A DNA stretch of 64,000 nucleotides from Centrapalus pauciflorus (Eukaryota > Streptophyta > Magnoliopsida > Asterales > Asteraceae). This document shows, piece by piece, positions 22,891 to 33,453 of this stretch. The translations under genes and the position numbers were made by a program. The first letter of the stretch is position 1; each line of letters opens with the position of its first letter. Under the pieces are notes generated by a model. That model saw only the letters and a list, made by a program, of their open reading frames with translations. It made no database searches and was not told the DNA's origin. The stretch is taken from contig JAANYP010000161.1 of the NCBI GenBank assembly GCA_020465985.1, positions 248,001 through 312,000 on the forward strand, given 5' to 3'.

Positions 22891-24417
22891 TTAGTTATCA
22901 CGGGGAACCCAAGCCATAACTGACTTGGTTATACCATTCTCGTCCACATACTTAAACTCTTTCAAATACCCATCTCGCCTTTCAGGTGACTTGGGTCGTT
23001 GAACAGGAGTTTGTTGTGGTGCCGAGTGATGTAAATTCACTCTTTGCCTTTGAGTAGGCATTTGTTGTGGAGCTCTAGAATCATTCCTATTATATTGCAT
23101 TTCGGACTGTGATCCCTGAGCTCTTACCGGTGCATAATGTCTAACAGGAGTGTGAGACCAAACTGGAGTGTGTGACCTGCTAGGTGTTGTGCTCCTATAG
23201 ACTTGTTGAGGTGCTGACCTAGATTGATTAATGACACGATTCGGTGAATTTGTCCTAACCACTTCCTTTGGTCCAATCCCCTTGTTGTTCATCGTCAGAT
23301 TCCTCCCAGTTCTTTTGATGAATCTCTTAACCCGTTGGGTTACCATGGCTAGTTGCCATTTTACATCCATTTCCTCAAGATCGTCAGGGTCGACCTGATC
23401 ATAGTCCTCATCCCAGAGAGCAGGATCGTTAATCTTCCCTTGAACACAGTTCCCGTAAGCGGCCACAAATGAAGCAAGCAGATTCAAATGTTCTTCCGCT
23501 GATTTTGCGCTCATGGGCATCTTCGAATAGCTCTGAGATGTCGATGCCTGTTGTACTTGAGGCTGCGGTTCTTCCGATCTTCCTAATCCTAAGAACGCTC
23601 GATTCAATGTGTCATCAGTCTCTGCTGGTGACGACGTTTCTCCGGTGAAAAACGCTGTAGCAGTCTTCAGATCGGCGGTCGCTGAAGGTTTTGTTGATTT
23701 TCCAAAATACATCGCTGGATTCTGGACTTGTTCGTAATCCGTTTCGGCCTTCAGTAGCTCGAAGTGATATGCCCGCAATGTTCCCACAATATCCTCCAGA
23801 GATTGGGTATAATACTTATCCTCATTAAGCTTTATCATTGCCACATACATAGCCCAATTGGCTGGTAAGGCATCAAGAAGCTTGTTGTTCTTGTCGGTGT
23901 CAGTATACTCAATCCTGTGACTTTCAAGTTCCGTCAACAGATGATAGAACCGGGTGATGGTATCATCCACCTGCTCATCCTTTAACGCCTTGAAGATCGC
24001 ATACTGTTGTTTCAACAGCTCCGTACGCTTTCTACGAACCCTAAGATTACCCTCACACCTCTTCTCTAGAGACTCCCAAAGTTCCTTCGACGTCTTTTGA
24101 GTCCTAAATGTGTGTAGTATATCCTGAGGCAACGCCATTCTAATTATCGAGAAAGCTTTGTTCTCGGCTTCATACAGTTTCTTATCATCCTCCTTCATCA
24201 TCTGGTATGATAAGACTTTCTAACGGCCTTCAACTTCGGAAACTGGTGGAATGTATCCTTCATCAATACATACCCACATGCGCATATCATTGAAACGCAC
24301 AAAATCGGTAAACCGATCTTTCCACCAGTAATAATCCTCGATTTTCATCAGCTTAGGCGGAGTGTTTGCCTTCCCGACCTCGTGGTCCATTTCCAGGAAT
24401 TTTTGAAGATTTGACAT
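22891..24417 (-). pseudogene. gag: A1 gag, internally deleted
   Basis: UBN2-type gag, ATG at 24417 (MSNLQKFLEMDHEVGK). It covers the capsid region (YYWWKDRFTDFVRF, ELWESLEKRCEG, ITRFYHLLTELESH, DIVGTLRAYHFELLKAE) and ends VMAWVPRDN at a TAA (22891-22893). One in-frame TAG lies near 24218 where A2 has Gln. Relative to A2, a block corresponding to 51541-52904 is missing, with TCCA at both breakpoints. It removes the coiled coil and both zinc knuckles without shifting frame. The remaining C-terminus is Pro/Gln/Arg-rich with SHTPV repeats. The terminal stop is shared with A2, so gag and pol appear separated by it normally. Confidence 0.88.
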
Positions 24418-25060
24418 CTTTTCAAAAGTAATTGAATTTGAACTTAATTAATTTAATTCGAAACTAATTTGAATTAATTCTTTCGAATCTAGGTAGATTC
24501 GAATATAATTAGATTCCAATTTATTTGGGATTAAATTCGATTAAGAGTTGTAAGTCAATTAAATTCGAAACTAATGTCAGATTCGAAATTCCTCAGATTC
24601 GAAGGTCAAGACAAACTCGATGAAACAGCAGATTCGAACCCTATTCGAAACTAAACTAAACTTGAATTAAACTCGAAAGTAAGTAGACTCGAGACCCTAT
24701 TCGAATGTAGCACAAACTCGAATTAGATTCGAAAGGACACTGTATCAGACTCGAAAGGAGCGGATTTGGTTAGACTCGCGACTAAGTGTAACCCTAATTA
24801 CCCCTAATAGATTCGAGCGCCGCAAACTCGAAAAACATACTTTAATTTTTTAACGTTTTGCAGATTAAATCAATATTTTTCCAATGAAAAATATTGATTT
24901 CGATCAAAAACGTGAAGAACACAAAGTATTTCCCGGATGACTATTTGCTAAGCTCGACGAACACGAAAAACACTATTTTGAGAGAAAAACCGTCCAAAAG
25001 CGTCAAGAAACCTAGAATGTATCTAGATGAACACGAAGAACACAAAGAACACTCCGTAGT
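24418..25060 (-). other. A1 leader
   Basis: Untranslated leader between PBS and gag, about 640 bp, rich in ATTCGAA, ACTCGAA and related words (24470-24830), like the LTR and spacer. A short palindromic stretch AAATCAATATTTTTCC / GGAAAAATATTGATTT flanks 24862-24900 (AATCAATATTT...AAATATTGATT), a possible leader hairpin also present in A2 near 54490-54525. Confidence 0.7.
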
Positions 25061-25071
25061 CTCTGATACCA
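25061..25071 (-). other. Primer-binding site of A1
   Basis: TGGTATCAGAG in element sense, two bases from the right LTR. Exact match to the plant copia initiator tRNA-Met site. Confidence 0.93.
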
Positions 25072-25073
25072 CT

Positions 25074-25717
25074 TGTAAGGTCTACCACTACGAGATCTAT
25101 CTAGACGCGGAACCGTCAACGAGTGCGGAATCCTCGTTAACGGGTAGACGGAAACAACTCTCAATCAGAAACACGGAGACTCTCAGAAGCTGAACGAATG
25201 ACACACGAACGATCCTACAAACTGATTCTCTCCGAAACGGCACTAACACTGATGATAAACTCGAGATTGCCTTTTGCTTAATCACTCTCGAATTCTGCAA
25301 AAAGTCTAATAATTAATCGAGTCTATCCCTAATTATAGAGGCTAATTCGAGTCTGTCATGGGCTAAACTCGAATCCGGCCCAAGGCCCATTCGAGTTTAT
25401 CCTCATTGACATTCTCGAATCTGCCTGCATTCGAATCTAGGTCCACATTCGAATCTGACACAGATTCGAATGTCAAACCTTATTTAATTCGAATCTACTA
25501 TTTCACATACTCAACTTAGTATTGAAACTTATGTTTTTACCTTATGATTGATTTTATCTTTGATCTTTATGTTTGAACTTCTTGTAATACGTTACATCAA
25601 GTTCAAACACACAAACAATAATAAATATCAATCATATATTAACATATGTAACAAACACTTGCTAAACCACAATGTAAGATCACTTAGACTGCTATCGTCA
25701 CACAGGGTGTACCAACA
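25074..25717 (-). repeat. 5' LTR of A1
   Basis: 644 bp, partner of 13747-14390. Begins TGTAAGGTC and ends ACCAACA on the plus strand, followed by the second GTTAA target duplicate (25718-25722). Confidence 0.95.
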
Positions 25718-27290
25718 GTTAAGGATAGCATCTACCTTCTATCAAAAGCCTCTTCAAAAGAGTCTTGGTTGTGGCATCGAAGGTTATCTCACTTAAACTT
25801 TTAAAACATCAACAAGCTAGCTGCCAAACAACTGGTGAAAGGTCTCTCAGAATTACGATATGAAAAAGACCATCTTTGTGGATATTGTGAGAAGGGAAAG
25901 ATGAAACGATCATCTCACAAACCAAAACCCGAACCATCAACGAAGAGAGTGTTGGAGTTACTTCATATGGACTTATGCGGACCGATGCGGACCCAAAGCA
26001 TAAATGGGAAGCGATATGTGTTGGTTATCGTTGATGATTACTCACGATATACCTTGGTTAAGTTCTTACGATCCAAGGATGAGACAGCTCAAGAAGTCAT
26101 CGATTTTATAAAGAGTGTCGAAACCCAACAGCAACTGCCCGTTCAATCAATCAGATCTGACAACGGCACGGAGTTCAAGAATTCGGTAGTTGAGGGCTTC
26201 TTTCGATCCAAAGGTATTCAGCATCAATATTCTGCTGCTAGAACACCTCAACAAAATGGAGTCGTAGAAAGGCATAACCGTACCCTTGGGGAAGCCGGTC
26301 ATATAATGCTGACTTACTCAAAGCTACCTCCGTTCTTGTGGGCTGAAGTCGTGTCAAAAGTTTGCTACACACAGAATCGCTCCATAATCCATAAGCGTTT
26401 TAATAAAACTCCATATCAACTCTTCTTGAATAAAGTACCTTTTATCAAGTACTTACGTGTATTTAGTTGCAGGTGCTATGTGCTTAATAATAAAGAAAAC
26501 CTCGGGAAATTCAACGAAAAAGAAGATGAAGCGATCTTCATTGGATACTCATCCAACTCGAAGGCTTATCGTGCATTCAACACCCGAACTAGGACAGTCA
26601 ATGAAAGTGTGCATGTCACATTTGATGAGTTGGCTGAACTGGCACCTGAAGTTGATCATTCAGGACCACGCATTACACAAATACCTGGGGACTCTTCTAC
26701 TCAATCTACTTCTTTTTCACCTTCTGATTTAGTTAATTTATTTGATCTTTTTACGTAGAATGTTTTGGTCCTAACGCTAATGTTTCTAATGTTTCTCCTA
26801 ATGCAGGTAATCCATCCAACAATTCAACTGCACCACAAATTCTATCCGATCCATCTTCATCCACATCATACCCTCATCCATCAACATCATACACTGATAC
26901 ATCCGTAGTTGAATCTACTCCTGAAATACCCTCGCACATCATGCCAAACATCCTTCCTTCACCTAAACCTTTTTAACTTGAACCGGAACCAGGGTACCTT
27001 CACTAGAAATCATTGACCATGAATCATCCTCCCTTCCCACTCTCACCACTGAGATTTCGTCTCGTGCACCCCTTCCACACGAGACAAAATGGACCCGAAG
27101 TCACCCAACCGATCAAATCATTGGTGATGTCTCAACTGGTGTCTAAACACGTAGGGCGTCTGATAATGAATGTCTCTTCACATCATTCCACTGTAGGATA
27201 GAACCAGCTCGTGTGGATGAAGCACTAAAAGGCCCAGACTGGATAGTTGCAATGAAAGAAGAGCTCAACCAGTTTGAACAGCTCCGAGTA
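25718..27290 (+). pseudogene. pol: B1 integrase and start of RT region
   Basis: Continuation of B1 pol after A1. It shows the pre-integrase zinc finger (LWHRRLSHLNF, then CGYCEKGKMKRSSHK) with a TAA at 25801. Next is the integrase core with Asp in LLHMDLCGPM, Asp in IRSDNGTEF and Glu in PQQNGVVERHNR, then WAEVVSKVCYTQNR and FIGYSSNSKAYR. A TAG at 26756 ends the long open part. Further down, frameshifted Pro/Ser-rich linker and the pre-RT phrase (EALKGPDWIVAMKEELNQFE, 27207-27275) are readable with stops. Nothing of RT beyond about 27300 remains. Inactive. Confidence 0.85.
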
Positions 27291-27318
27291 TGGTGGTTAG
27301 TTTGAACAGCTCCGAGTA
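27271..27318. repeat. 20-bp direct repeat at the B1/C junction
   Basis: AGTTTGAACAGCTCCGAGTA occurs at 27271-27290 in its natural place in B1 and again at 27299-27318, directly before minus-strand sequence of element C. A short copied filler at a breakpoint is typical of error-prone end joining. Confidence 0.75.
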
Positions 27319-29063
27319 CTAGATAGGAAGACCCATTTTCTTAGCCCTTGCTCTGTCAAACTTTAGCTGTGCTGCTTTCTAGTGGTCAGCGTAAGCAATT
27401 GCTTTTTATTTTCCTTTAGTTGTTGTAATGGGAACAGCTTTAGGAATGTCTTCCTCTTCTTCTTCTTCTTCTTCCAGAATTAGATGCCTCCTTTTGCTGC
27501 TTGTCTTGTCCTCATGAATGGATTCCTCCCCCTTAGATTGTGCAGGGTTTGGAGATCCAACCTGAGTAGGCTGAGAAGTTTCAGTTTGATGAGAGGCACC
27601 TTCAACTAGACCTGTACCTGTTACAGATGCACCTGCTGTTTGACCAGTAGATATTGGTTTCTCCTTAGGAGAAGAGGTTTTCTCCCCCTTAGACTTAGTC
27701 TTCGAGGCAGACAACTTCTCTCCCTTTGAAGGAGATGGTACAGCACCTTCAACAGCTGGTTTGCTTGAAGAAAGAAATTCAACAGGCTTGGCAACAGTTT
27801 TGGCAGCAGGCTTGGGGCCAACCAGGCTATGCACTAAAAAAGCCAGATTGTCCTTCACCTCTACAAGTTGGGAAAGACAGGTTTGAAGAGAAGAGGATTG
27901 AGAATCAACAATAAAGGACAGCTTGAAAAGATTTTCTCTGTCAGAGGCGGTGAACAACAAACTTTGACGCTGTGCAAGATGTAAGTCAAGAGAGTCATGC
28001 ACATCATCAAGATTTGCTGACACAGAATTTGATAGAGAAACGATTAGAGAGTTTAAGCTGGCCAATGTATCTGGAAGGGTGGTACTGCAAGAGGTGAGGA
28101 GAGTTGACAGCTGTTGGGATATGGCTGTCATGAAGGATACAGAGTCCTGTTGGTGTGAAAGAATTGAGGAGAGGGAAGTGGAGATATTTTGCAGCTGTGT
28201 AGTAAGTGCAAGCAGCTGTGAGGAATGGTCAGTTTGAGGAGTGGATGGATGGGAATTCTTGAACAAATCAAAGAATCCCTAAAGCTGGGTAGACACAGAG
28301 TATGAGATCAAGGAGGGTAGAGAAGACATAGATGTTCCAAAGATCCAGCTTTGTTGGTCAGCAAGAAAGTTGATCCTTCAAAGGAAGACCTGTGGGGGAA
28401 GGAGGAGTATGGGTAGACTGTTTGGATTGGGTAGTTGGGGATGAATGAGATGATGATGATGAGGCAGGTGTTTGGGGATGTGATGGAGAGGGAAGGGTGA
28501 CTCTTGATAGAAGCTCCATAGCCTGGGCAAAAGTAATATGGCCAGCTTGGAGGGGTCAATGGGTCCCTCAGCAGTGGCTGTAGTTGCTTCATCAGGAGAA
28601 GGGGTAGAGGTTGGTAGCCTTTCAGATGCTGCTTGTGTTGCAACACCTTCATTAAGGCCTTGGGTGGTTCCCTCTGTGGCACCTTGGTCTAAAGATGCCT
28701 CATCATGGGGAGATGGAATGTGCATTTCAACATTAGCAGTGGTGAAACCTGCTGATGGAGTTTGCATATGAGGTGCAGCCTCACCAGAGGGATGGTATGT
28801 TCCCTGAGGTTCATCAACTTGGTATGTTGGTCCTTAAGCAGCTGTTGGGTGTACAACAGCTGTATCATGAGGAGCAGAGGTTTGAGGCTGATCTACTGGA
28901 TGGTCTAACCCAGTAGGTTGGGCACCTCGTGCAGACTCAGGGTGTGAAGAAGTATGGGGAGGAGACTATGTGGACTCAGTATGGAGTGGAGTGAACTCCT
29001 GTCTTTCAATATTCTCAGCCTGTAATAGTGGATGTGGTAGTCTCCTTATGTACAACTGGATCC
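27319..29063 (-). pseudogene. C extra ORF, C-terminal part
   Basis: Continues the C extra ORF after the 533-bp repeat. Broken frames encode a Pro/Thr/Ser-rich stretch (about 28300-28800) and a Ser/Leu-rich, heptad-like region (28266 down to about 27860, LLALTTQLQNISTSLSSIL). A Lys/Ser-rich linker follows, with RRHL then eight Glu (near 27455-27490), and the frame ends at TAA 27406. The same frame continues with readable but interrupted codons (FDRARAKKMGLP) to the junction. The layout, coiled coil then charged tail, parallels A1. Function unknown. Confidence 0.65.
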
Positions 29064-29596
29064 TGTTAGGAAAAACCAGAGGGCCTAGGCTGACTCAGGG
29101 TAGACTCTTGTTGGAGTGAAGCCTGCTCCAAATGTTCTGAAGCTTCTCCCAAAATAGGAGAAGCGACAGTGGTTGCTTCTTTTTCAACTGAACCCTGTTG
29201 AGAGGGAGCAGAGGGGCTGGTTTGGGCAGTTGGTTTCTTTCTAGCAATGGATTTGCATTGGTATGATTTGAGAGATGAGGTGGATGATGGATGTTGTGGA
29301 GAGGTGATGATTGGTTCTGTTTGGACTGGTTTTGAGACGGGGTCAGAAACAAGTGGGTTGGCTTGTTCCATAGTCTCAGGTGCCACAGAGGCACCAGCCA
29401 CAGAGGCTTCAGGTTCAACAAATGAAGCAGGATGAGAAGTCTGCTCCCCCTCAGCCACAGAGGCTGATGGGGCAGACTTCGACTTGGTTGTTTTAGGCTT
29501 CTTGCGGACAGGCTCAGCTTCAGTCGTTTCCAGGGTCCTTTTGACAAATTTGACCCAAGATTTGGATTTTCCCTTGGGAGCAGTCTCTGGATCCAC
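29064..29596. repeat. 533-bp direct repeat, left copy
   Basis: TGTTAGG..GGATCCAC, coding on the minus strand for a Lys/Ser/Ala-rich part of the C extra ORF (KGKSKSWVKFVKRTLET; SVAEGEQTSHP). An equally long copy lies at 31394-31926. I count 24 substitutions between them and no indels. The two copies abut a putative solo LTR exactly on both sides. Confidence 0.9.
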
Positions 29597-31393
29597 TGAT
29601 ATGTTCATATTTATACATATTTTTGGCATCATTTACCTTACATTTTGGTTGGTTTTTCACTCGAAATTCATGAAAAAGATATCTAATTCATTCATTTTTG
29701 TGATTCATAGGACAAAAGAGCTTTTATTGACGAAGGCACAAACATCGAAGAAAAACTGACAAAGTTTGAAGCCCCGACGAGTTCTCGTGGATTTTCTAGA
29801 AGAAAAGAAGCGAAATTGGTGAATTTTTAGAGCCTACGACCGTAGAAGGGGGAAGCCTACGACCATAGGGGATACAAGGAGCATTACCATGGGCTAGGGC
29901 ACGGGTTTGACCAAGTCAACATGGCCTACAACCGTAGGACTTAAGGTATACGGTCGTAGGCGGCGCAGAATTCCTATAAACAGAGCAGAAGCGGCCAGAA
30001 CGCAAAAGAGGAGCAGAACTTGATTTCCAGAGCAGTTTTTTACGAATTTTTATAGTTTTTCTTCCCATATTCAAGTAGGTTTAAGGTAGTTTTAGTTAAT
30101 TAATCATTCGGGATTTATATTTGTGTGGATTGAAGCATTCGATTAGCGGTAATCGTTGGTTTTTCGTCACTTTTTGCAAGATTTCGGTACTTTCGTTCCT
30201 TTTTCTTTCGTATTTCATAATGAATGCAAGTAAGTTTTGTTTATTTTCTGTTTTTTTATTATGGATTGTGAGTGGTTTATTGTTCACCCACTTGGGATAA
30301 CGAATTCTATGTATTAGTTGGTATATTATTGGATTGATTGATGGGTTTTGGTTTATATTTACTGGATTCTTGATTATTTCATATTTTCTTGTTAAAAATC
30401 AGATTTTTATTAATCTTTTAGCATTGTTTTGCGATGATAAAGTGTTAATTAAATCTGCGTTTTAAAAAGAATGATGCTTTAAATTAAAAATTAATAGTCA
30501 ATTATCCCTTCTAGGCATTGTATTGTGATAATGATTTGATAGTTGATTGTTAATCTAGAATTTTATGCGTTTGTTGGTCCTTATGCATTGTATTGCGATA
30601 ATAGGGATGACAATTCGTAAAGTTTGATTTTTAAAGTAGCGAAGTCAATTTGTTGGATTTCGGTATTAATCGATTATCTTTAGGCATTGTGTTGCGATTA
30701 TAAGATTTATTGGTTAATATTGGAGTTTCGATGAGTTGCTTTGTTTTCATCACGTGGTAATAAAGCTTATATATTTTAACTTGAAGTAATTAATTAATCG
30801 GTAAATTAAAACAAAATCCGGGCTTAATTGAATTTATAAATGGTTATCAACCGATTTATCTTTAGTCAGTCAATTCAATCCATCGCCAATTAATCGTAGT
30901 TTTCTAATTTCAAGTGGGCGACGCTTTTGTAATATAAGAGTTTCGTAAAATTTATCATCGTTCTTTACTTGCTTAAGTCAATTCTGAATTGATTTTGCTT
31001 TGATTAGTTTGGTTCGTATTATATAGTTGTCGTTACTTGTTGCATCCGTTAGTTAAGTTCAATTAGTGTTTGTCGGTAGTAGTTTTTATTTAATTTGAAA
31101 ATCCAAAAAAAATTAGATTAACTTTATTATTTTTTTACTTAGTTTGATTTAGTTAATTAGTTAATTGTTTTTATCGTTTCTAGTTGTTAACTCCATCAAA
31201 AAGTCCGAAATAGCTAAATATTGGTTTAGGTTGTATTATTGGAGTCTCCTTTCTTTATTCCGTTCCCTGAGTTCGATAAATCCTGTGTGATTCTTAAAGC
31301 TATATTGCACACGATTGATACACTGTCAGTTGTGTAATTTATACTTTGGGTTCATTTAGACATTAAAACCTGAGGTGTGTTTTGCACGCGTCA
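29597..31393. mobile_element. Putative gypsy-type solo LTR inside C
   Basis: 1,797 bp starting TGATATGTTCAT and ending CACGCGTCA (TG..CA), with no ORF. Features of a long plant LTR: palindromic words CCTACGACCGTAGG (29830-29965), a TATA-like CCTATAAACAG near 29965, and the end phrase CCTGAGTTCGATAAATCCTG near 31266. Four copies of a GCATTGTATTGCGATAAT-like word occur at 30421, 30515, 30585 and 30684. No 5-bp target duplication is present; instead 533-bp repeats flank it. Athila/Tat-like gypsy origin is my guess. Confidence 0.55.
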
Positions 31394-31926
31394 TGTTGGG
31401 AGGAACCAGAGGGCCTAGGCTGACTCAGGGTAGACTCTTGTTGGAGTGAAGCCTGCTCCAAATGTTCTGAAGCTTCTCCCAAAACAGGAGAAGCAACAGT
31501 GGTTGCTTCTTTTTCAACTGAACCCTGTTGAGAGGGAGCAGAGGGGCTGGTTTGGGCGGTTGGTTTCTTTCTGGCAATGGATTTGCATTGGTATGATTTG
31601 AGAGATGAGGTGGTTGATGGATGTTGTGGAGAGGTGATGATGGGTTCTATTTGGACTGGTTTTGAGATAGGGTCAGAAACAAGTGGGTTGGCTTGTTCCA
31701 AAGTCTCAGGTGCCATAGAGGCACCAGCCACAGAGGCTTCAGGTTCAACAAATGAACCAGGGTGAGAAGTCTGCTTCCCCTCAGCCACAGAGGCTGATGG
31801 GGCAGACTTGGACTTGGCTGTTTTAGCCTTCTTGCGGATAGGCTCAGCTTCAATCGTTTCCAGGGTCCTTTTGACAAATTTGACCCATGATTTAGATTTT
31901 CCCTTGGGAGCAGTCTCTGGATCCAC
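31394..31926. repeat. 533-bp direct repeat, right copy
   Basis: Partner of 29064-29596. On this side the coding frame continues naturally upstream into MRRLLGMVEGPSAVRVDPE (31983 down), so this is the copy joined to the N-terminal part of the extra ORF. Confidence 0.9.
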
Positions 31927-32823
31927 TCTCACAGCAGAGGGTCCTTCCACCATGCCTAGCAACCTCCTCATTGGTGTTGACAAAGGAGGTTCATTGGGGT
32001 GAACAGGAGTGTAGAAAACTCTATTCCCCTATGACAGGGAATGCAGTAGTACGAAGCAGAGGCTGAGAGTTATAGAGTTGCTCACCACAGATGTGCTTGA
32101 AAATAAGACTCAAAAACCTGGGATATCGAACAGCAGCTGGACGTGTTTCCTGTTGCACAAGGTTTCTCAAGTTCATGAAAATCCATCTTGCCATGTTGAT
32201 TGTAGTCCCATCCACAAGCTGTAGGACTATTGGAATCTCATCACGGCTGAGTTGGTCGAATGAACCAACTTTACTGCTGAAGCACATCTCCACTGAGGCG
32301 AACAAGAAACTGTAGGTTGGAGACAAATTCTTCCTAAACAGAGTAGCCCCAACTTTGGATTCTGCTACACCACAGAAGTGTAGCAGATTTCTCGTCTGTT
32401 CATCTTCAGGTTGTGGCTAATCATAGGTTTCAGCCACAGGGAGACGAAGAGCTTCCCTGATCAGACGAGTAGTGATCCCAATGATCTCAGTCCCGTTGAG
32501 TATGGTTCCCTAATGATTTTTGTAGTAGGATCATAAGAGCTGGTGTACCAAAATTCATAAACCATCTCCTGGTACAGGACGCCAGGAGATGCAGTCATTG
32601 CATAGTTCAGTATGTGAACCTTCAGAAACTCCACCAAGTCTTCATATCCTTTTCCCACATAATTTTTAGGGATGGTTAGGTTCGCAAGGTAGTTGGTAGG
32701 TTTCAATGTCAGCATCGTAGTAACAGACGAGTGTTTGTGCACATCGTTACCAATAAAAACTGGAAGAAAGGGGTTGTTCTGGTGAGCCATTTGGAGAGTA
32801 GTGGAAGTAGTAGCACCAGACAC
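31927..32823 (-). pseudogene. C extra ORF, N-terminal domain
   Basis: Starts near 32823 (MSGATTSTTLQMAHQNNPF). After a frameshift near 32510 and a stop near 32420 it runs to 32021 and on into the 533-bp repeat. Readable phrases: GYEDLVEFLKVHIL, VYEFWYTSSYD, then FASVEMCFSSKVGSFDQL, INMARWIFMNL, and RYPRFLSLIFKHI (about 32090-32130). Their order and spacing match the A1 extra ORF (YRQMLDFLVES, VRQFYDH, FAAKKAGFDYI, EMFFSEFVHQ, LYPRFIMMLIRH). I infer a shared domain. It sits in the same place, between RNase H and the 3' end, in sense orientation. Function unknown. Confidence 0.7.
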
Positions 32824-33453
32824 TTAGTCGAGGTTTAGGGTTCTTTGGAAGTTAAGGAAGTAGTGTGGAAGACGAAGATGAAACAGTAGATGGGTATTTA
32901 TAGGATTTGAATGTGAGTGGGTATGAGAGAGAAAAACTTTAGTTGATTTGAAATGTTCGTTAACGGAAAACGGAACGGTTGTCAGACCACTTTAGCCCTT
33001 TTTGATCACTAACACACGTTAACCCACATTATCCGCAGAAATTAAGTTAAATAAAAACATAAATTAAGTAACTTAATTGTGAAGAATGGTAATTAAAACT
33101 GATTTTCTAAGCTGTTGGTCAAACCTGTGATGAGCAGGGTCATCACACGCTGTTCATTCTTCAGACTATTCATTCAACCTGTTCAGCTACGTAAGAACAG
33201 GTTGTGTTCAATAGTTGATCAGATTACAAGACAATGTCTTGTATGACAGATAGAGAGAGTGAGCAGATTGGAGGCTTGATCAACAGACCAGGTTTGAGAC
33301 GAACACTGATGTTCTCAAACCTGTTATACGCTCAAGCTTTTCAAGTTTTAAGAAATTGACTAAGTATAGAACATGCATAGCCTGTTCTGTCAAAGCTGTT
33401 CTGAAGAACTTGAGCAGTGTGAGACATATAATAACTTAGAACATAGAGGACAC
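32824..33453 (-). other. C spacer between RNase H and extra ORF
   Basis: Non-coding, about 630 bp. Rich in CTGTTC/GAACAG words, and holds a perfect 9-bp inverted repeat AACCTGTTC / GAACAGGTT (33176-33184, 33195-33203) with a 10-nt loop. The A-family triple hairpin is not present here. Confidence 0.7.

Larger units (their letters stand above)
13747..25717 (-). mobile_element. Copia element A1, 11,971 bp, nested in B1
   Basis: Complete LTR-to-LTR copia element on the minus strand: LTRs of 644 bp at both ends, 5-bp TSD GTTAA, PBS beside the right LTR and polypurine tract beside the left LTR. Order in element sense: gag, protease, integrase, RT, RNase H, 2.1-kb non-coding spacer, long extra ORF. 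The 3' position of the extra ORF recalls Sireviruses, but the ORF itself shows no envelope features. Gag lacks its zinc knuckles, and RT lacks YVDD, so A1 cannot move by itself. The LTRs differ at 13 positions by hand count (about 2%), a fairly recent insertion. Confidence 0.95.
8180..27318 (+). mobile_element. Copia element B1, truncated and interrupted by A1
   Basis: Ty1/copia retrotransposon in plus orientation: 5' LTR, PBS, long leader, gag, protease, integrase and the first codons of the reverse transcriptase region. Everything downstream of about 27290, including RT core, RNase H and 3' LTR, is missing, and the sequence joins element C in opposite orientation. Element A1 sits inside at 13747-25717, so the B1 sequence is 8180-13746 plus 25718-27318. 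B1 shares LTR, leader and gag features with B2 (near 40650-41936 and 55357-56103). It carries many nonsense codons and is defunct. Confidence 0.85.

Noticed and set aside
22891..22925. Short intron removing the A-family gag stop
   Set aside because: Acceptor-like CAG and CTAAC are present, but the nearest GT donors give 32- or 65-nt introns, too short for plants or not keeping the frame; kept only as an open hypothesis.
29064..31926. LTR element with the 533-bp repeats as its LTRs
   Set aside because: Repeats begin TG but end CAC, no PBS or polypurine tract lies inside them, and they are coding sequence continuous with the C extra ORF on opposite sides.
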